A DNA stretch of 6,775 bases from Chloroflexota bacterium. Its GTDB lineage: Bacteria; Chloroflexota; Anaerolineae; Anaerolineales; Anaerolineaceae. Shown piece by piece: positions 1-6,185 of this stretch. The stretch spans positions 1 through 6,775 of the forward strand of contig DSBE01000250.1 in NCBI GenBank assembly GCA_011053085.1, in the 5' to 3' direction. The notes under the pieces are model-generated. The model was given only the letters and a program-made list of their open reading frames with translations. It was not told the DNA's origin and made no database searches. The translations under genes were made by a program, and so were the position numbers. Each line of letters begins with the position of its first letter. Positions within the stretch are counted from its first letter, which is position 1.

Positions 1-663
1 GGTGGGTTCGAAGGCGGGCGCTGCCTGCCCTTCGTGGAGGTTGAAGACCACCAGCATTGGCTTAAGGCTCAAAAAACCAAACCCTGAAAGCACGCGGTTT
101 TCTTCATCGCTGAAATTATGGGCGCGCAAGGGTGTTTCGTTCTCAAGAGCTTCCTGTAATCTTTCAAACAGGGTGATCTCACGCTGGATGATTGATTTGT
201 CACGCCCGCCGCCTTTGCGGTGTTCATCTTTAAGGCGCTCCAACTTGCGCTCTATGGCGATGAGATCATTGAGAATGAATTCGGATTGCATGATGCTGAT
301 GTCACGCAGCGGGTCAATGGTGTCGTTGGGGTGAATGACCATGTTATTTTCAAAGGCCCGTACCACCAGAATAAAGCCTTCCATCTGCTGCAGATGGTTC
401 AATAATTGCCCGCTGATGCCTTTTTCGGCAGAAGATGAGCCATCCAGCCCGGCGATATCGGCATAGGTGACCTTGGCATAGATGGTTTTTCGTGGTTTGA
501 ACATAGCTGACAGGCGGTCAACGCGCTCATCCGGCACGTCAACAACGGCGGTGTGTACTTCCATACGACTGCTGCCGGCGCCGGTAGGCACAGAGCCGCC
601 GGTCAGGGCGTTGAAGAGAGTTGTTTTTCCTGATTGTGGGAGACCGATAATTCCAAGTTGCAT
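1..663 (-). CDS. ychF: YchF/OLA1-family P-loop ATPase/GTPase, N-terminal part (cut by left edge)
   Basis: The frame is open from an ATG at 663 to the left edge, giving 221 residues; the family is usually about 360, so the rest of the G domain and the C-terminal TGS/DUF933 domain should lie outside. Visible motifs are a P-loop GLPQSGKTT (7-15), a G3 motif DIAGL (69-73) with a hydrophobic residue after DxxG as in HAS-type GTPases, and a G4 motif NLHE (208-211). NxxE in place of NKxD is the YchF hallmark and is linked in the family to preference for ATP over GTP. Residues about 130-180 are charged and helical, as in the YchF coiled-coil insertion. Family members bind the ribosome and act in translation and stress responses. 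The P-loop departs from the usual GLPNVGKST. The ribosome binding site is weak (AAGG, 10 nt before ATG) and overlaps the -35 box of the divergent tRNA promoter. Family assignment is firm; the orthologue name is slightly less so. Confidence 0.9.
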   Translation of the reverse strand, partial: MQLGIIGLPQSGKTTLFNALTGGSVPTGAGSSRMEVHTAVVDVPDERVDRLSAMFKPRKTIYAKVTYADIAGLDGSSSAEKGISGQLLNHLQQMEGFILVVRAFENNMVIHPNDTIDPLRDISIMQSEFILNDLIAIERKLERLKDEHRKGGGRDKSIIQREITLFERLQEALENETPLRAHNFSDEENRVLSGFGFLSLKPMLVVFNLHEGQAAPAFEPT

Positions 664-675
664 GGGGGTTTAACC

Positions 676-704
676 TTGACCCTTCTGTTAAGATTCGTTA
701 TACT
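676..704 (+). promoter_or_regulatory. Sigma-70-type promoter of tRNA-Leu
   Basis: A -35 box TTGACC (676-681) and a -10 box TATACT (699-704) are separated by exactly 17 nt, each one base from consensus. The predicted transcript start is near 711, leaving a leader of about 9 nt before the mature tRNA at 720. The -10 also reads as TATAAC on the minus strand (703 to 698), so it could serve ychF in the other direction. Confidence 0.85.
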
Positions 705-719
705 GTTGTCTACCAGAAA

Positions 720-800
720 GCCGAAGTGGCGGAATAGGCAGACGCGCACGACTCAAAATCGTGTTCCCTCGGGAATGTGGGTTCGATTCCCACCTTCGGC
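720..800 (+). tRNA. tRNA-Leu (anticodon CAA)
   Basis: The acceptor arms GCCGAAG (720-726) and CTTCGGC (794-800) pair perfectly over 7 bp. The anticodon stem CACGA/TCGTG (747-751, 759-763) encloses the loop CTCAAAA, placing anticodon CAA at 754-756, which reads the leucine codon UUG. A long variable arm with pairing CCC/GGG around a TC loop (about 764-776) marks it as class II, as expected for leucine. The T arm contains GTTCGATTC. The 3' CCA is not encoded, since ATG follows directly, so it must be added by the CCA-adding enzyme. It is a single-gene unit with its own promoter and terminator. Confidence 0.97.
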
Positions 801-806
801 ATGAGG

Positions 807-836
807 AAAAAATGACGTGAGCAGCGTCATTTTTTT
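807..836 (+). terminator. Intrinsic terminator of tRNA-Leu, probably bidirectional
   Basis: The stem ATGACG (812-817) and CGTCAT (825-830) closes a 7-nt loop. It is extended by an A-tract on the left and followed by a run of seven T on the right. Because of the A-tract, the minus strand also shows a hairpin followed by TTTTTT, so it can also stop transcription arriving from the diguanylate cyclase gene, whose stop codon is at 919. Confidence 0.85.
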
Positions 837-918
837 ATTGTGTCCATAAATCACTCTGGCAAAGTCCTGTTAAACATTGGCAATGATTATAACAGGCAAC
901 GCGCGATTCTACCCAGAT

Positions 919-2526
919 TCAGTCAACTTTTGGGGATATGTCCGAGGGTGGATCGGGCATGCCCATCACCAGTTGGCAGATGCCATTCTGGAAATAGGCG
1001 ACGTGACCGGCGCTGTTTTCTTTGGCAAAATACATGGCTTCATCCGCTTGTTTGAGAAGGTCATCATAGGTGATGTCGCTGTCAGCAGATGCCTCAGTAT
1101 CCCAGGTGGCGATGCCGATGCTGAGGGATAAGAATATGGTGCCCGCCAGGGTGGAGACAGGTGAACTGAGGCAATGCAGTAGAATGCGGTTGGCGGCGGT
1201 CATGGCGCCCTTCAACGAGGTTTGCGGCAGAAGTACCACGAATTCATCACCGCCGAAACGTGAGATCGAATCAGCGGTGCGCACCTCTTTCTGCAAAATG
1301 TCTACCGCGTGGATCAGTACCTGATCTCCAACGGTGTGCCCAAACTCATCATTGATGCGTTTGAGAAGGTTAAGGTCAATCATCATCACAGAATAGGGGG
1401 TTTTGTAGCGGCGCGCATGTGAAAATTGTTTTTCCAGCATTTCTTCGAGATGGCGGCGGTTATAGGTATTGGTGAGGCTGTCGCGGATCGAAAGTTCGAT
1501 GGTCTTCTGCAGCAAAATATTGTAATCAGTGACATCTTGCAGGGTGATGATCGTGCCGATGATCTCGTCATACTCGGTGGTAAGGGGGCGAGCATGCACC
1601 TCGAACTCGCGCTGCTGCGGTGTCACCCAGGGAAAAACAGCGTTAGGCTGCTGCATGGTCTGTTGCACCTCTTCATAAGGCAGGAAATCAGCCGCTCGTT
1701 TGCCCAACACCTGTTTGATGTCACGTTGGATAATCTGGCATGCCCGGCGATTGGCGTCGAGAATGATACCCTGCGGATTTATGACAAAGGCACCGATCAA
1801 AAAGTCATCAAAATAGAGATCGCGTGAAAGAATGGCGAGGTTTTCGATGTTATTGTTGACAATGAAATACACGGTGGCGAAGATGATTATTGAAATCAGC
1901 AGCGGAGTGTAGTCCAGGCCGCCGATAATATTAAAGAAAACAAACGTTTGCAGTCCGCTTAAGATGGTAAGCCCGGTAATAGCACCGGATAGGATCGAAG
2001 CAATGGCGCGGAAGTTGGGGTTGATACGCAGTAAGCCATAGACAATGCGGCCGACGCCATAGAGGGAGAGTAGCATATTGATAATGATCAGGACGGTGGC
2101 TATCGTTTTGGGTGTGCCCATCACACGATAGCCTTTACCGGGCAGGAAAATGGTGCGGTAAGCGATCAAGGTTTCGCCCCACAAGCCCGGCACATAAATG
2201 ATCAGGAAAAAAACAATGGGGATGAGCCATAACCACCAGCGCCATTTGCCCTCGATTGTGGTGAAGAGGTAGGCAAAGTGAAGAAAAGATATCGGCAAAT
2301 AAAAAGCGAATAAGTCAGTGACCGCCATGAGTGCCCGCGGCACCCAGATGATCTGGCTTCCCAGGAGGCTGAGCAGGTAGGTCAGCACCCAACCAGCATT
2401 GATCACTATCAGAACCATCAATGAATGGAAAAGACGAGTCTGATGTTTTCGGGCCAGGGAAAAACTAATGGTGCTGATAATTAACGAGAGTACGCAAAAA
2501 ATGATATAGATGGTTTCCTGGTACAT
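919..2526 (-). CDS. Membrane diguanylate cyclase: 7TM sensor, PAS and GGDEF domains
   Basis: This 535-residue protein should make cyclic di-GMP from two GTP at the inner face of the membrane. Residues 1-225 hold about seven hydrophobic segments (near 5-23, 33-56, 66-90, 98-114, 143-166, 175-198, 205-223), like the 7TM sensor region also found on histidine kinases. Residues about 240-335 form a PAS domain (GAFVINPQGIILDANRRA, then ITLQDVTD), followed by the linker helix that leads into GGDEF. In the GGDEF domain, DSLTNTYNRRHL starts at 349, metal ligand D384 lies in DLNLLKRIND, and the active loop GGDEF is at 425-429. An I-site RTAD (416-419), five residues before GGDEF, predicts product inhibition. 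No EAL or HD-GYP domain is present. The start has only a purine-rich AAAGAAAAG upstream, a weak ribosome binding site, but the first hydrophobic segment begins directly after it. The ligand is unknown. The gene appears monocistronic between two terminators. Confidence 0.95.
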   Translation of the reverse strand: MYQETIYIIFCVLSLIISTISFSLARKHQTRLFHSLMVLIVINAGWVLTYLLSLLGSQIIWVPRALMAVTDLFAFYLPISFLHFAYLFTTIEGKWRWWLWLIPIVFFLIIYVPGLWGETLIAYRTIFLPGKGYRVMGTPKTIATVLIIINMLLSLYGVGRIVYGLLRINPNFRAIASILSGAITGLTILSGLQTFVFFNIIGGLDYTPLLISIIIFATVYFIVNNNIENLAILSRDLYFDDFLIGAFVINPQGIILDANRRACQIIQRDIKQVLGKRAADFLPYEEVQQTMQQPNAVFPWVTPQQREFEVHARPLTTEYDEIIGTIITLQDVTDYNILLQKTIELSIRDSLTNTYNRRHLEEMLEKQFSHARRYKTPYSVMMIDLNLLKRINDEFGHTVGDQVLIHAVDILQKEVRTADSISRFGGDEFVVLLPQTSLKGAMTAANRILLHCLSSPVSTLAGTIFLSLSIGIATWDTEASADSDITYDDLLKQADEAMYFAKENSAGHVAYFQNGICQLVMGMPDPPSDISPKVD

Positions 2527-2595
2527 TGGCTTTTCTTTTTAAAAGTGAGGTTTTGGAAGGACACAGTATCTGATGCATATGCACCATTTCCGTTC

Positions 2596-2601
2596 ATTAT
2601 A
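2596..2601 (-). promoter_or_regulatory. Possible -10 box for the diguanylate cyclase gene
   Basis: The minus strand reads a perfect TATAAT, inside the symmetric ATTATAAT at 2596-2603, 70 nt before the cyclase ATG and downstream of the reductase terminator. There is no recognisable -35 hexamer at 16-18 nt, so it may be weak or need an activator. A 10-bp palindrome TGCATATGCA (2574-2583) lies just downstream and could be an operator or mere chance. Confidence 0.3.
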
Positions 2602-2629
2602 ATGGCAAATGATGTGATTTGCTTAAATA

Positions 2630-2666
2630 AATAACAGGAGGCGCCATGTAGATACCTCCTGTTATT
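2630..2666 (-). terminator. Strong intrinsic terminator of the aldo/keto reductase gene
   Basis: AATAACAGGAGG (2630-2641) and CCTCCTGTTATT (2655-2666) form a 12-bp perfect stem around a 13-nt loop. Reading the minus strand, the hairpin begins 14 nt after the reductase stop codon and its 3' arm runs into TTATTTATTTAAG, a T-rich though interrupted tail. This separates the reductase from the cyclase transcript. Confidence 0.8.
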
Positions 2667-2679
2667 GAAAAAGCCGGTC

Positions 2680-3636
2680 TTACTCGAAATTCTCGAAAAT
2701 ACTGTCAATGTCCTCAAGGACTTCGTTATCGAGTCTACTGACCAGTTCGGCGGCGCGCAGGTTGCTTTCCAACTGCGAACGCCTGGTAGCACCAGTGATA
2801 ACACTGGATACTTCTTTGCGGCGCAGCAGCCACGCCAGCGATAGCTGGGCAGGATGAATCTCTAATTTCTCCGCATAAGCTGTGAAAGCACGCACTGGCT
2901 CCAGCCGCTCCTCGGTGATCATGCCTCGCATCCATGACATTTCCTCGCGGGCAGCACGGCTGTCCTCGGGGATGCCCTGGTTGTATTTGCCGGTGAGCAC
3001 ACCGCCTGCCAGCGGGCTGAATGAGGTGATGCCCATGCCAAAGCGGGTGGTTACAGGCATTAACGTTTCCTCTACACGTTTGCGGTGCAGCAGGTTGTAC
3101 TGCGGTTGTTCAACGGCTGGCCCAACCAAGCCAAGCTCGCGCGCGATGCCGTGGGCTTCCGCGATCTGGGCAGGCTGCCATTCAGAGGTGCCCCAATACA
3201 GAATCTGTCCGCGCGCGATCAAGTCATTCATGGTGCGCACAACTTCTTCCACCGGGGTATCGGGGTCGTAGCGGTGGCAGTAGTAAATGTCAACATAGTC
3301 AAGTTGCAGATTTTTCAATGAGCGGGCAATGGATTCCGTGATGTGCTTGCGTGATAAGCCGCGCCCGTTCGGTCCTTCCATGGTTGGGAAGAAGACTTTG
3401 GTGGAGATGACCAGTTCACTTCGATTGATACCCTGAATGGCATCGCCCAACACCACTTCGGCGCCGCCGTTCATATAGGCATCGGCACAGTCGAAGAAGT
3501 TGATCCCGCCTTCGAAAGCAGCCGAAACCAGTTCTTTGGCGGTCATATCTTGAATTTGGCCGGCGAAAGTGAGCCAGGCTCCGAGAGAAATTTCACTGAC
3601 TTTCAAGCCAGTGTTACCTAAACGTCTGAAATGCAT
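2680..3636 (-). CDS. Aldo/keto reductase, Kv-beta (potassium channel beta subunit)-like
   Basis: A soluble 318-residue NADPH-dependent oxidoreductase of the usual AKR length. It follows animal Kv-beta closely along its length: the N-terminal RRLGNTGLKVSEISLGAW, AEVVLG (59-64), GLSRKHI (93-99), YWGTSEW (147-153), SPLAGG (207-212) and LTGKYNQGIP (214-223). The AKR catalytic tetrad is complete: D49, Y54, K80 and H121. Animal Kv-beta has Asn at the last position, so this protein should be a competent carbonyl reductase. Cofactor contacts are expected from SPLAGG and from TGATRRSQLESN (281-292), which matches the GASNxxQLxxN segment. GGAGG (3644-3648) lies 7 nt before the ATG, making this start secure. 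It lies 78 bp after the FkbM gene on the same strand, with a possible promoter of its own, and a terminator follows. Substrate is unknown; bacterial relatives reduce small aldehydes such as methylglyoxal, but this cannot be assigned here. No channel gene is visible nearby. Confidence 0.93.
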   Translation of the reverse strand: MHFRRLGNTGLKVSEISLGAWLTFAGQIQDMTAKELVSAAFEGGINFFDCADAYMNGGAEVVLGDAIQGINRSELVISTKVFFPTMEGPNGRGLSRKHITESIARSLKNLQLDYVDIYYCHRYDPDTPVEEVVRTMNDLIARGQILYWGTSEWQPAQIAEAHGIARELGLVGPAVEQPQYNLLHRKRVEETLMPVTTRFGMGITSFSPLAGGVLTGKYNQGIPEDSRAAREEMSWMRGMITEERLEPVRAFTAYAEKLEIHPAQLSLAWLLRRKEVSSVITGATRRSQLESNLRAAELVSRLDNEVLEDIDSIFENFE

Positions 3637-3679
3637 GAGAAAACCTCCGTATCACAAATAAATAGTTAAGCTGAACTTA

Positions 3680-3709
3680 ATTATGACAGGCGAAGTTAAG
3701 AATTGTATT
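3680..3709 (-). promoter_or_regulatory. Possible extended -10 promoter of the aldo/keto reductase gene
   Basis: The minus strand reads TGTCATAAT (3688 to 3680), an extended -10 with one mismatch to TATAAT. A partial -35 AATACA (3709 to 3704) lies 18 nt upstream. It would give a leader of about 37 nt carrying the strong GGAGG ribosome binding site. Read-through from kamA-fkbM is also possible, because I see no good terminator between 3637 and 3714. Confidence 0.4.
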
Positions 3710-3714
3710 AATGA

Positions 3715-4569
3715 TCAGGAAATCTGTGCGATGATGTAGGCTTTCCAATGTTCGGGATGATGCAGATTAATGACCTTGTGATGGGCTTTCATGTGGTAGG
3801 CAGTGTAGCCGTAATCATCCAGCACCTTAGCCACCGCCCTGGCAGATTCTGGGCCATGCAATTCAATGAACAGAATGGGGTGGTGTTCCTGCAGCAGACG
3901 GCGCATACCGTCAACTGCCAGCACTTCGCCGCCCTCGATATCCATTTTGATGATGTCGGGTGCGGGAATATTGTTTTCGGATTGGTAGGTATCCAGTGTG
4001 ATGCCATCCACAGTGATACAGGTTTCATAGGCGACTTCGCGTCCGGCAGCACCAGCCACTTTGCCCATACTGGTGGATTCATGCACCAGGAACTCAACCG
4101 GTTCGTCCTTATTGGTCACGGCAGCATGCACGACCGTGATCGGCACCTCTGTGTTGCTAGAGAGAATATTTTGCTTGAGCCGTTCGATGTTGATGGGCAG
4201 GGCTTCAAAACTGTAGACCTTGCCCTGACTGCCGACCGCTTTCGCCATCAGCAGGCTGATATAGCCAATGTTAGCGCCCACATCATAGACCACCATGCCG
4301 GGCTGCACCCAATGACGGATAGCTTTCTGCAGTTCGGGCTCGTAAGTGCCAAGCCAGTAGTCTTTTTCGGTTTGCAGGTTCAAATAGAGTTTGGTGTCCT
4401 TCAGGTCACCGCCTGCCACGCGCATTCTGGTGAGGCCATCCGGTGAAGAACGGTTGAGGATAAAACGGATACCGTTTGCCAGTGGTTTGATGCGGTAAAT
4501 GCTGGTTTTCCAACTGGCGGGCAGTTGGCGAGCGAACCAGGCGGTGGTTTTCAAGATCGTTCTATGCAT
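3715..4569 (-). CDS. FkbM-family SAM-dependent methyltransferase
   Basis: A 284-residue class I methyltransferase. Visible motifs are the SAM-binding motif I VYDVGANIGYISLL (94-107), the acidic end of strand 2 in SFEALP (120-125, E122 expected to hold the SAM ribose), and the FkbM hallmark DIIKMDIEGGE (205-215), followed by FIELHG (234-239). FkbM proteins usually O-methylate sugars, polyketide or peptide products, but many are orphan. Residues 1-60 are a basic N-terminal extension without a clear signal peptide. The ATG lies 14 bp after the kamA stop codon, and the bases before it (AAGTAAACTTGCCCT) contain no Shine-Dalgarno sequence, so translation may depend on coupling to kamA. Co-transcription with kamA is likely. 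The substrate is not predictable; methylation of a beta-lysine-derived product or of cell-surface glycan are both guesses. Confidence 0.9.
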   Translation of the reverse strand: MHRTILKTTAWFARQLPASWKTSIYRIKPLANGIRFILNRSSPDGLTRMRVAGGDLKDTKLYLNLQTEKDYWLGTYEPELQKAIRHWVQPGMVVYDVGANIGYISLLMAKAVGSQGKVYSFEALPINIERLKQNILSSNTEVPITVVHAAVTNKDEPVEFLVHESTSMGKVAGAAGREVAYETCITVDGITLDTYQSENNIPAPDIIKMDIEGGEVLAVDGMRRLLQEHHPILFIELHGPESARAVAKVLDDYGYTAYHMKAHHKVINLHHPEHWKAYIIAQIS

Positions 4570-4583
4570 AGGGCAAGTTTACT

Positions 4584-5915
4584 TTATTTGTCTTCTTTAT
4601 GTGGTGTCCATTTGCTCTGGTCTTGCTGCAAACGGTGCGGAGCTGTGGCGCCGCGCTTGTGCACCTCACTGAAGCCTTCTGGGCGAATCGCCAGCCGGTC
4701 ATCGCTTAATAGTCCTGAGACACCTTCCTGCACCTCATCCTGCAGGTGTTCCTGCTGACAGATCGTGCAGGTGGCGGCGTTATGCGGTTGGTAATCTGTT
4801 GGTTCTTCATAAGTGGCGATGTAGCCTTCATAATTGCGCACTACGACCTTGTGATCTGACATGCTGATAAGGTAAGAAGGAGAAAGCGGCACTTTGCCGC
4901 CGCCGCCCGGTGCATCCACCACATAGGTGGGCACGGCAAAGCCGGAGGTATGCCCGCGCAGCCCTTCGATGATCTCAATCCCTTTGCCTACAGGGGTGCG
5001 GAAGTGACCGGCGCCATGCACGAGGTCACATTGGTAGAGGTAATAGGGGCGCACACGCATGTAAGTGAGTTTGTGCACCAGTTCACGCTGGATGTTGACA
5101 CAGTCGTTGATGCCTGCCAGCAGAACGCTCTGGTTGCCCAGCGGGATGCCGGCGCGGCTGAGACGGTCGCAGGCTTCTGCCAGTTCGGCGGTGATCTCGT
5201 TGGGGTGATTGACATGGATATTCAGCCACAATGGGTGATATTTGCCCAGCATCTCGGTCAGTTCACTGGTGATGCGCTGGGGCAGGAACACGGGGATGCG
5301 GCTGCCGATGCGGATGATCTCGATATGTTTAATGGCGCGTAGTTGTTTGAGCAAAGATTCCAGGCGACCGACACCAAAACTGAGCGGATCACCACCGGAA
5401 AGGACCACGTCACGGATAGCCGGTGTGCTTTCCAGGTAGTCCAGCTGTGCTTCCAATTCGTCGCCGGAAAACGTTTGGTGGGGGTTGCCGACGATGCGTG
5501 AGCGGGTGCAGTAGCGGCAGTAGGTGGCGCATTGGGTGGTCACCAGCATCAAAGCACGGTCAGGGTAACGATGCACCAGGCCCGGCACGGGTGAATGCAG
5601 GTCTTCCGCCAGGGAGTCTTCCATCAAGCCCTCGTTATCGACCAGTTCAAGGCTGGTGGGGATGACCTGTGGGCGAATGGGATCATGCGGGTCTTCTGGA
5701 TTGATGAGAGACGCAAAATAGGGTGTCACTTCAACGCGAAAGTGATCGGGTGTGTCGAGCGCTTTTTTTTCTGAATCACTCAGGGGAAAGAGCTGTTCAA
5801 ATTCTTCAACCGTACGAAGCCGGTTGCGCATCTGCCAGCGCCAATCATTCCAATTGTCATCAGAAACTGTCTGGAAAAAAGGCGCGCGTTTGGAGGGAAA
5901 GTCAAGATGGCTCAT
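4584..5915 (-). CDS. kamA: L-lysine 2,3-aminomutase (radical SAM, PLP-dependent)
   Basis: A 443-residue protein converting L-lysine to L-beta-lysine by moving the alpha-amino group to C3, using a SAM-derived radical and PLP. It matches the clostridial enzyme along its length, with key residues at a constant +4 offset: the [4Fe-4S] cysteines C129, C133 and C136 (CxxxCxxC); PLP lysine K341 in DAPGGGGK; and lysine-binding D297 and D334. Those two aspartates argue against glutamate 2,3-aminomutase, which carries Lys and Asn there. The full N-terminal region (WNDWRWQMRNR, SPVPGLVHRYPDR) separates it from the shorter EF-P modifying EpmB. Structural zinc ligands C272, C383 and C386 are present, but the fourth cysteine of the clostridial protein is missing. 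About 25 charged residues extend the C terminus. AGGAA (5921-5925) supports the ATG. Beta-lysine serves lysine fermentation or, with an acetyltransferase (AblB), the osmolyte N-epsilon-acetyl-beta-lysine; neither partner set is in the window. fkbM follows by 14 bp. Confidence 0.95.
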   Translation of the reverse strand: MSHLDFPSKRAPFFQTVSDDNWNDWRWQMRNRLRTVEEFEQLFPLSDSEKKALDTPDHFRVEVTPYFASLINPEDPHDPIRPQVIPTSLELVDNEGLMEDSLAEDLHSPVPGLVHRYPDRALMLVTTQCATYCRYCTRSRIVGNPHQTFSGDELEAQLDYLESTPAIRDVVLSGGDPLSFGVGRLESLLKQLRAIKHIEIIRIGSRIPVFLPQRITSELTEMLGKYHPLWLNIHVNHPNEITAELAEACDRLSRAGIPLGNQSVLLAGINDCVNIQRELVHKLTYMRVRPYYLYQCDLVHGAGHFRTPVGKGIEIIEGLRGHTSGFAVPTYVVDAPGGGGKVPLSPSYLISMSDHKVVVRNYEGYIATYEEPTDYQPHNAATCTICQQEHLQDEVQEGVSGLLSDDRLAIRPEGFSEVHKRGATAPHRLQQDQSKWTPHKEDK

Positions 5916-5936
5916 TGGTGTTCCTTTTTTCTAAGC

Positions 5937-5965
5937 CCCTGGCAAAGGTTCTGGCTGCCGGAGGG
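5937..5965 (-). other. Leader hairpin just upstream of the kamA ribosome binding site
   Basis: CCCTGGCA (5937-5944) can pair with TGCC (5956-5959) and AGGG (5962-5965), giving 8 bp with a 2-nt bulge and an 11-nt loop. On the kamA transcript it lies 11 nt upstream of the AAGGAA ribosome binding site. It has no T-run, so it is not a terminator. The leader is about 80 nt, too short for a known lysine riboswitch. The role, if any, is unknown. Confidence 0.35.
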
Positions 5966-6001
5966 AGTAGGGATGAAGTAAGGTGATTTGGTACCCTTTT
6001 A

Positions 6002-6007
6002 ATTATA
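6002..6007 (-). promoter_or_regulatory. Probable -10 box of the kamA-fkbM unit
   Basis: The minus strand reads a perfect TATAAT (6007 to 6002), 86 nt upstream of the kamA ATG. No -35 hexamer of quality is found at 16-18 nt (GGGGCA at 17 nt), which suggests a weak or activated promoter. The transcript start would be near 5995. The rest of the 318-bp gap to hrcA holds the leader hairpin, the hrcA promoter and CIRCE; I see nothing else in 6010-6140. Confidence 0.4.
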
Positions 6008-6143
6008 CCCGTAAGTGCTTATTTTGCCCCGTCCGTTGGCGAATAGTGGGTCAGTCGCTGGTTGTAAGAAGGTTTCATGTGTTGCGGTAATTAAAGGGAA
6101 AACAGGGACTATATAAAAAGTATGTAAGAAAACAAAGAACCAC

Positions 6144-6171
6144 TTGTTGAAATGAGTGCCTGTGATATAAT
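6144..6171 (+). promoter_or_regulatory. Promoter of hrcA
   Basis: A perfect -10 TATAAT (6166-6171) is preceded by TGA, which makes an extended -10. A partial -35 TTGTTG (6144-6149) lies 16 nt upstream. The transcript start is predicted near 6178, which puts the CIRCE operator at about +9, the usual place for HrcA repression. Confidence 0.7.
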
Positions 6172-6185
6172 AATAACGTGATAAT

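Noticed and set aside
720..918. tRNA-Leu as an integration site for a mobile element.
   Set aside because: There is no integrase, no repeated copy of the tRNA 3' end in the window, and the downstream gene is an ordinary chromosomal cyclase.
1426..1827. Plus-strand frame of 133 residues.
   Set aside because: It is antisense to the PAS and GGDEF region of the cyclase and shows no family resemblance.
2481..2804. Minus-strand frame bridging the end of the reductase, the terminator and the cyclase start.
   Set aside because: It overlaps two well supported genes in another frame and crosses a 12-bp terminator hairpin; it has no domain.
3748..4446. A 232-residue open frame on the plus strand.
   Set aside because: It runs wholly antisense to the FkbM methyltransferase, whose motifs are unmistakable. 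The translation is rich in His and Phe without any domain, typical of an antisense shadow.
4950..5342. Plus-strand frame of 130 residues.
   Set aside because: It is antisense to the conserved core of KamA, with composition typical of the reverse complement of a coding frame.
5916..6007. Lysine riboswitch ahead of kamA.
   Set aside because: The predicted leader is about 80 nt, whereas the L-box aptamer needs around 170 nt, and its conserved junction is not seen.
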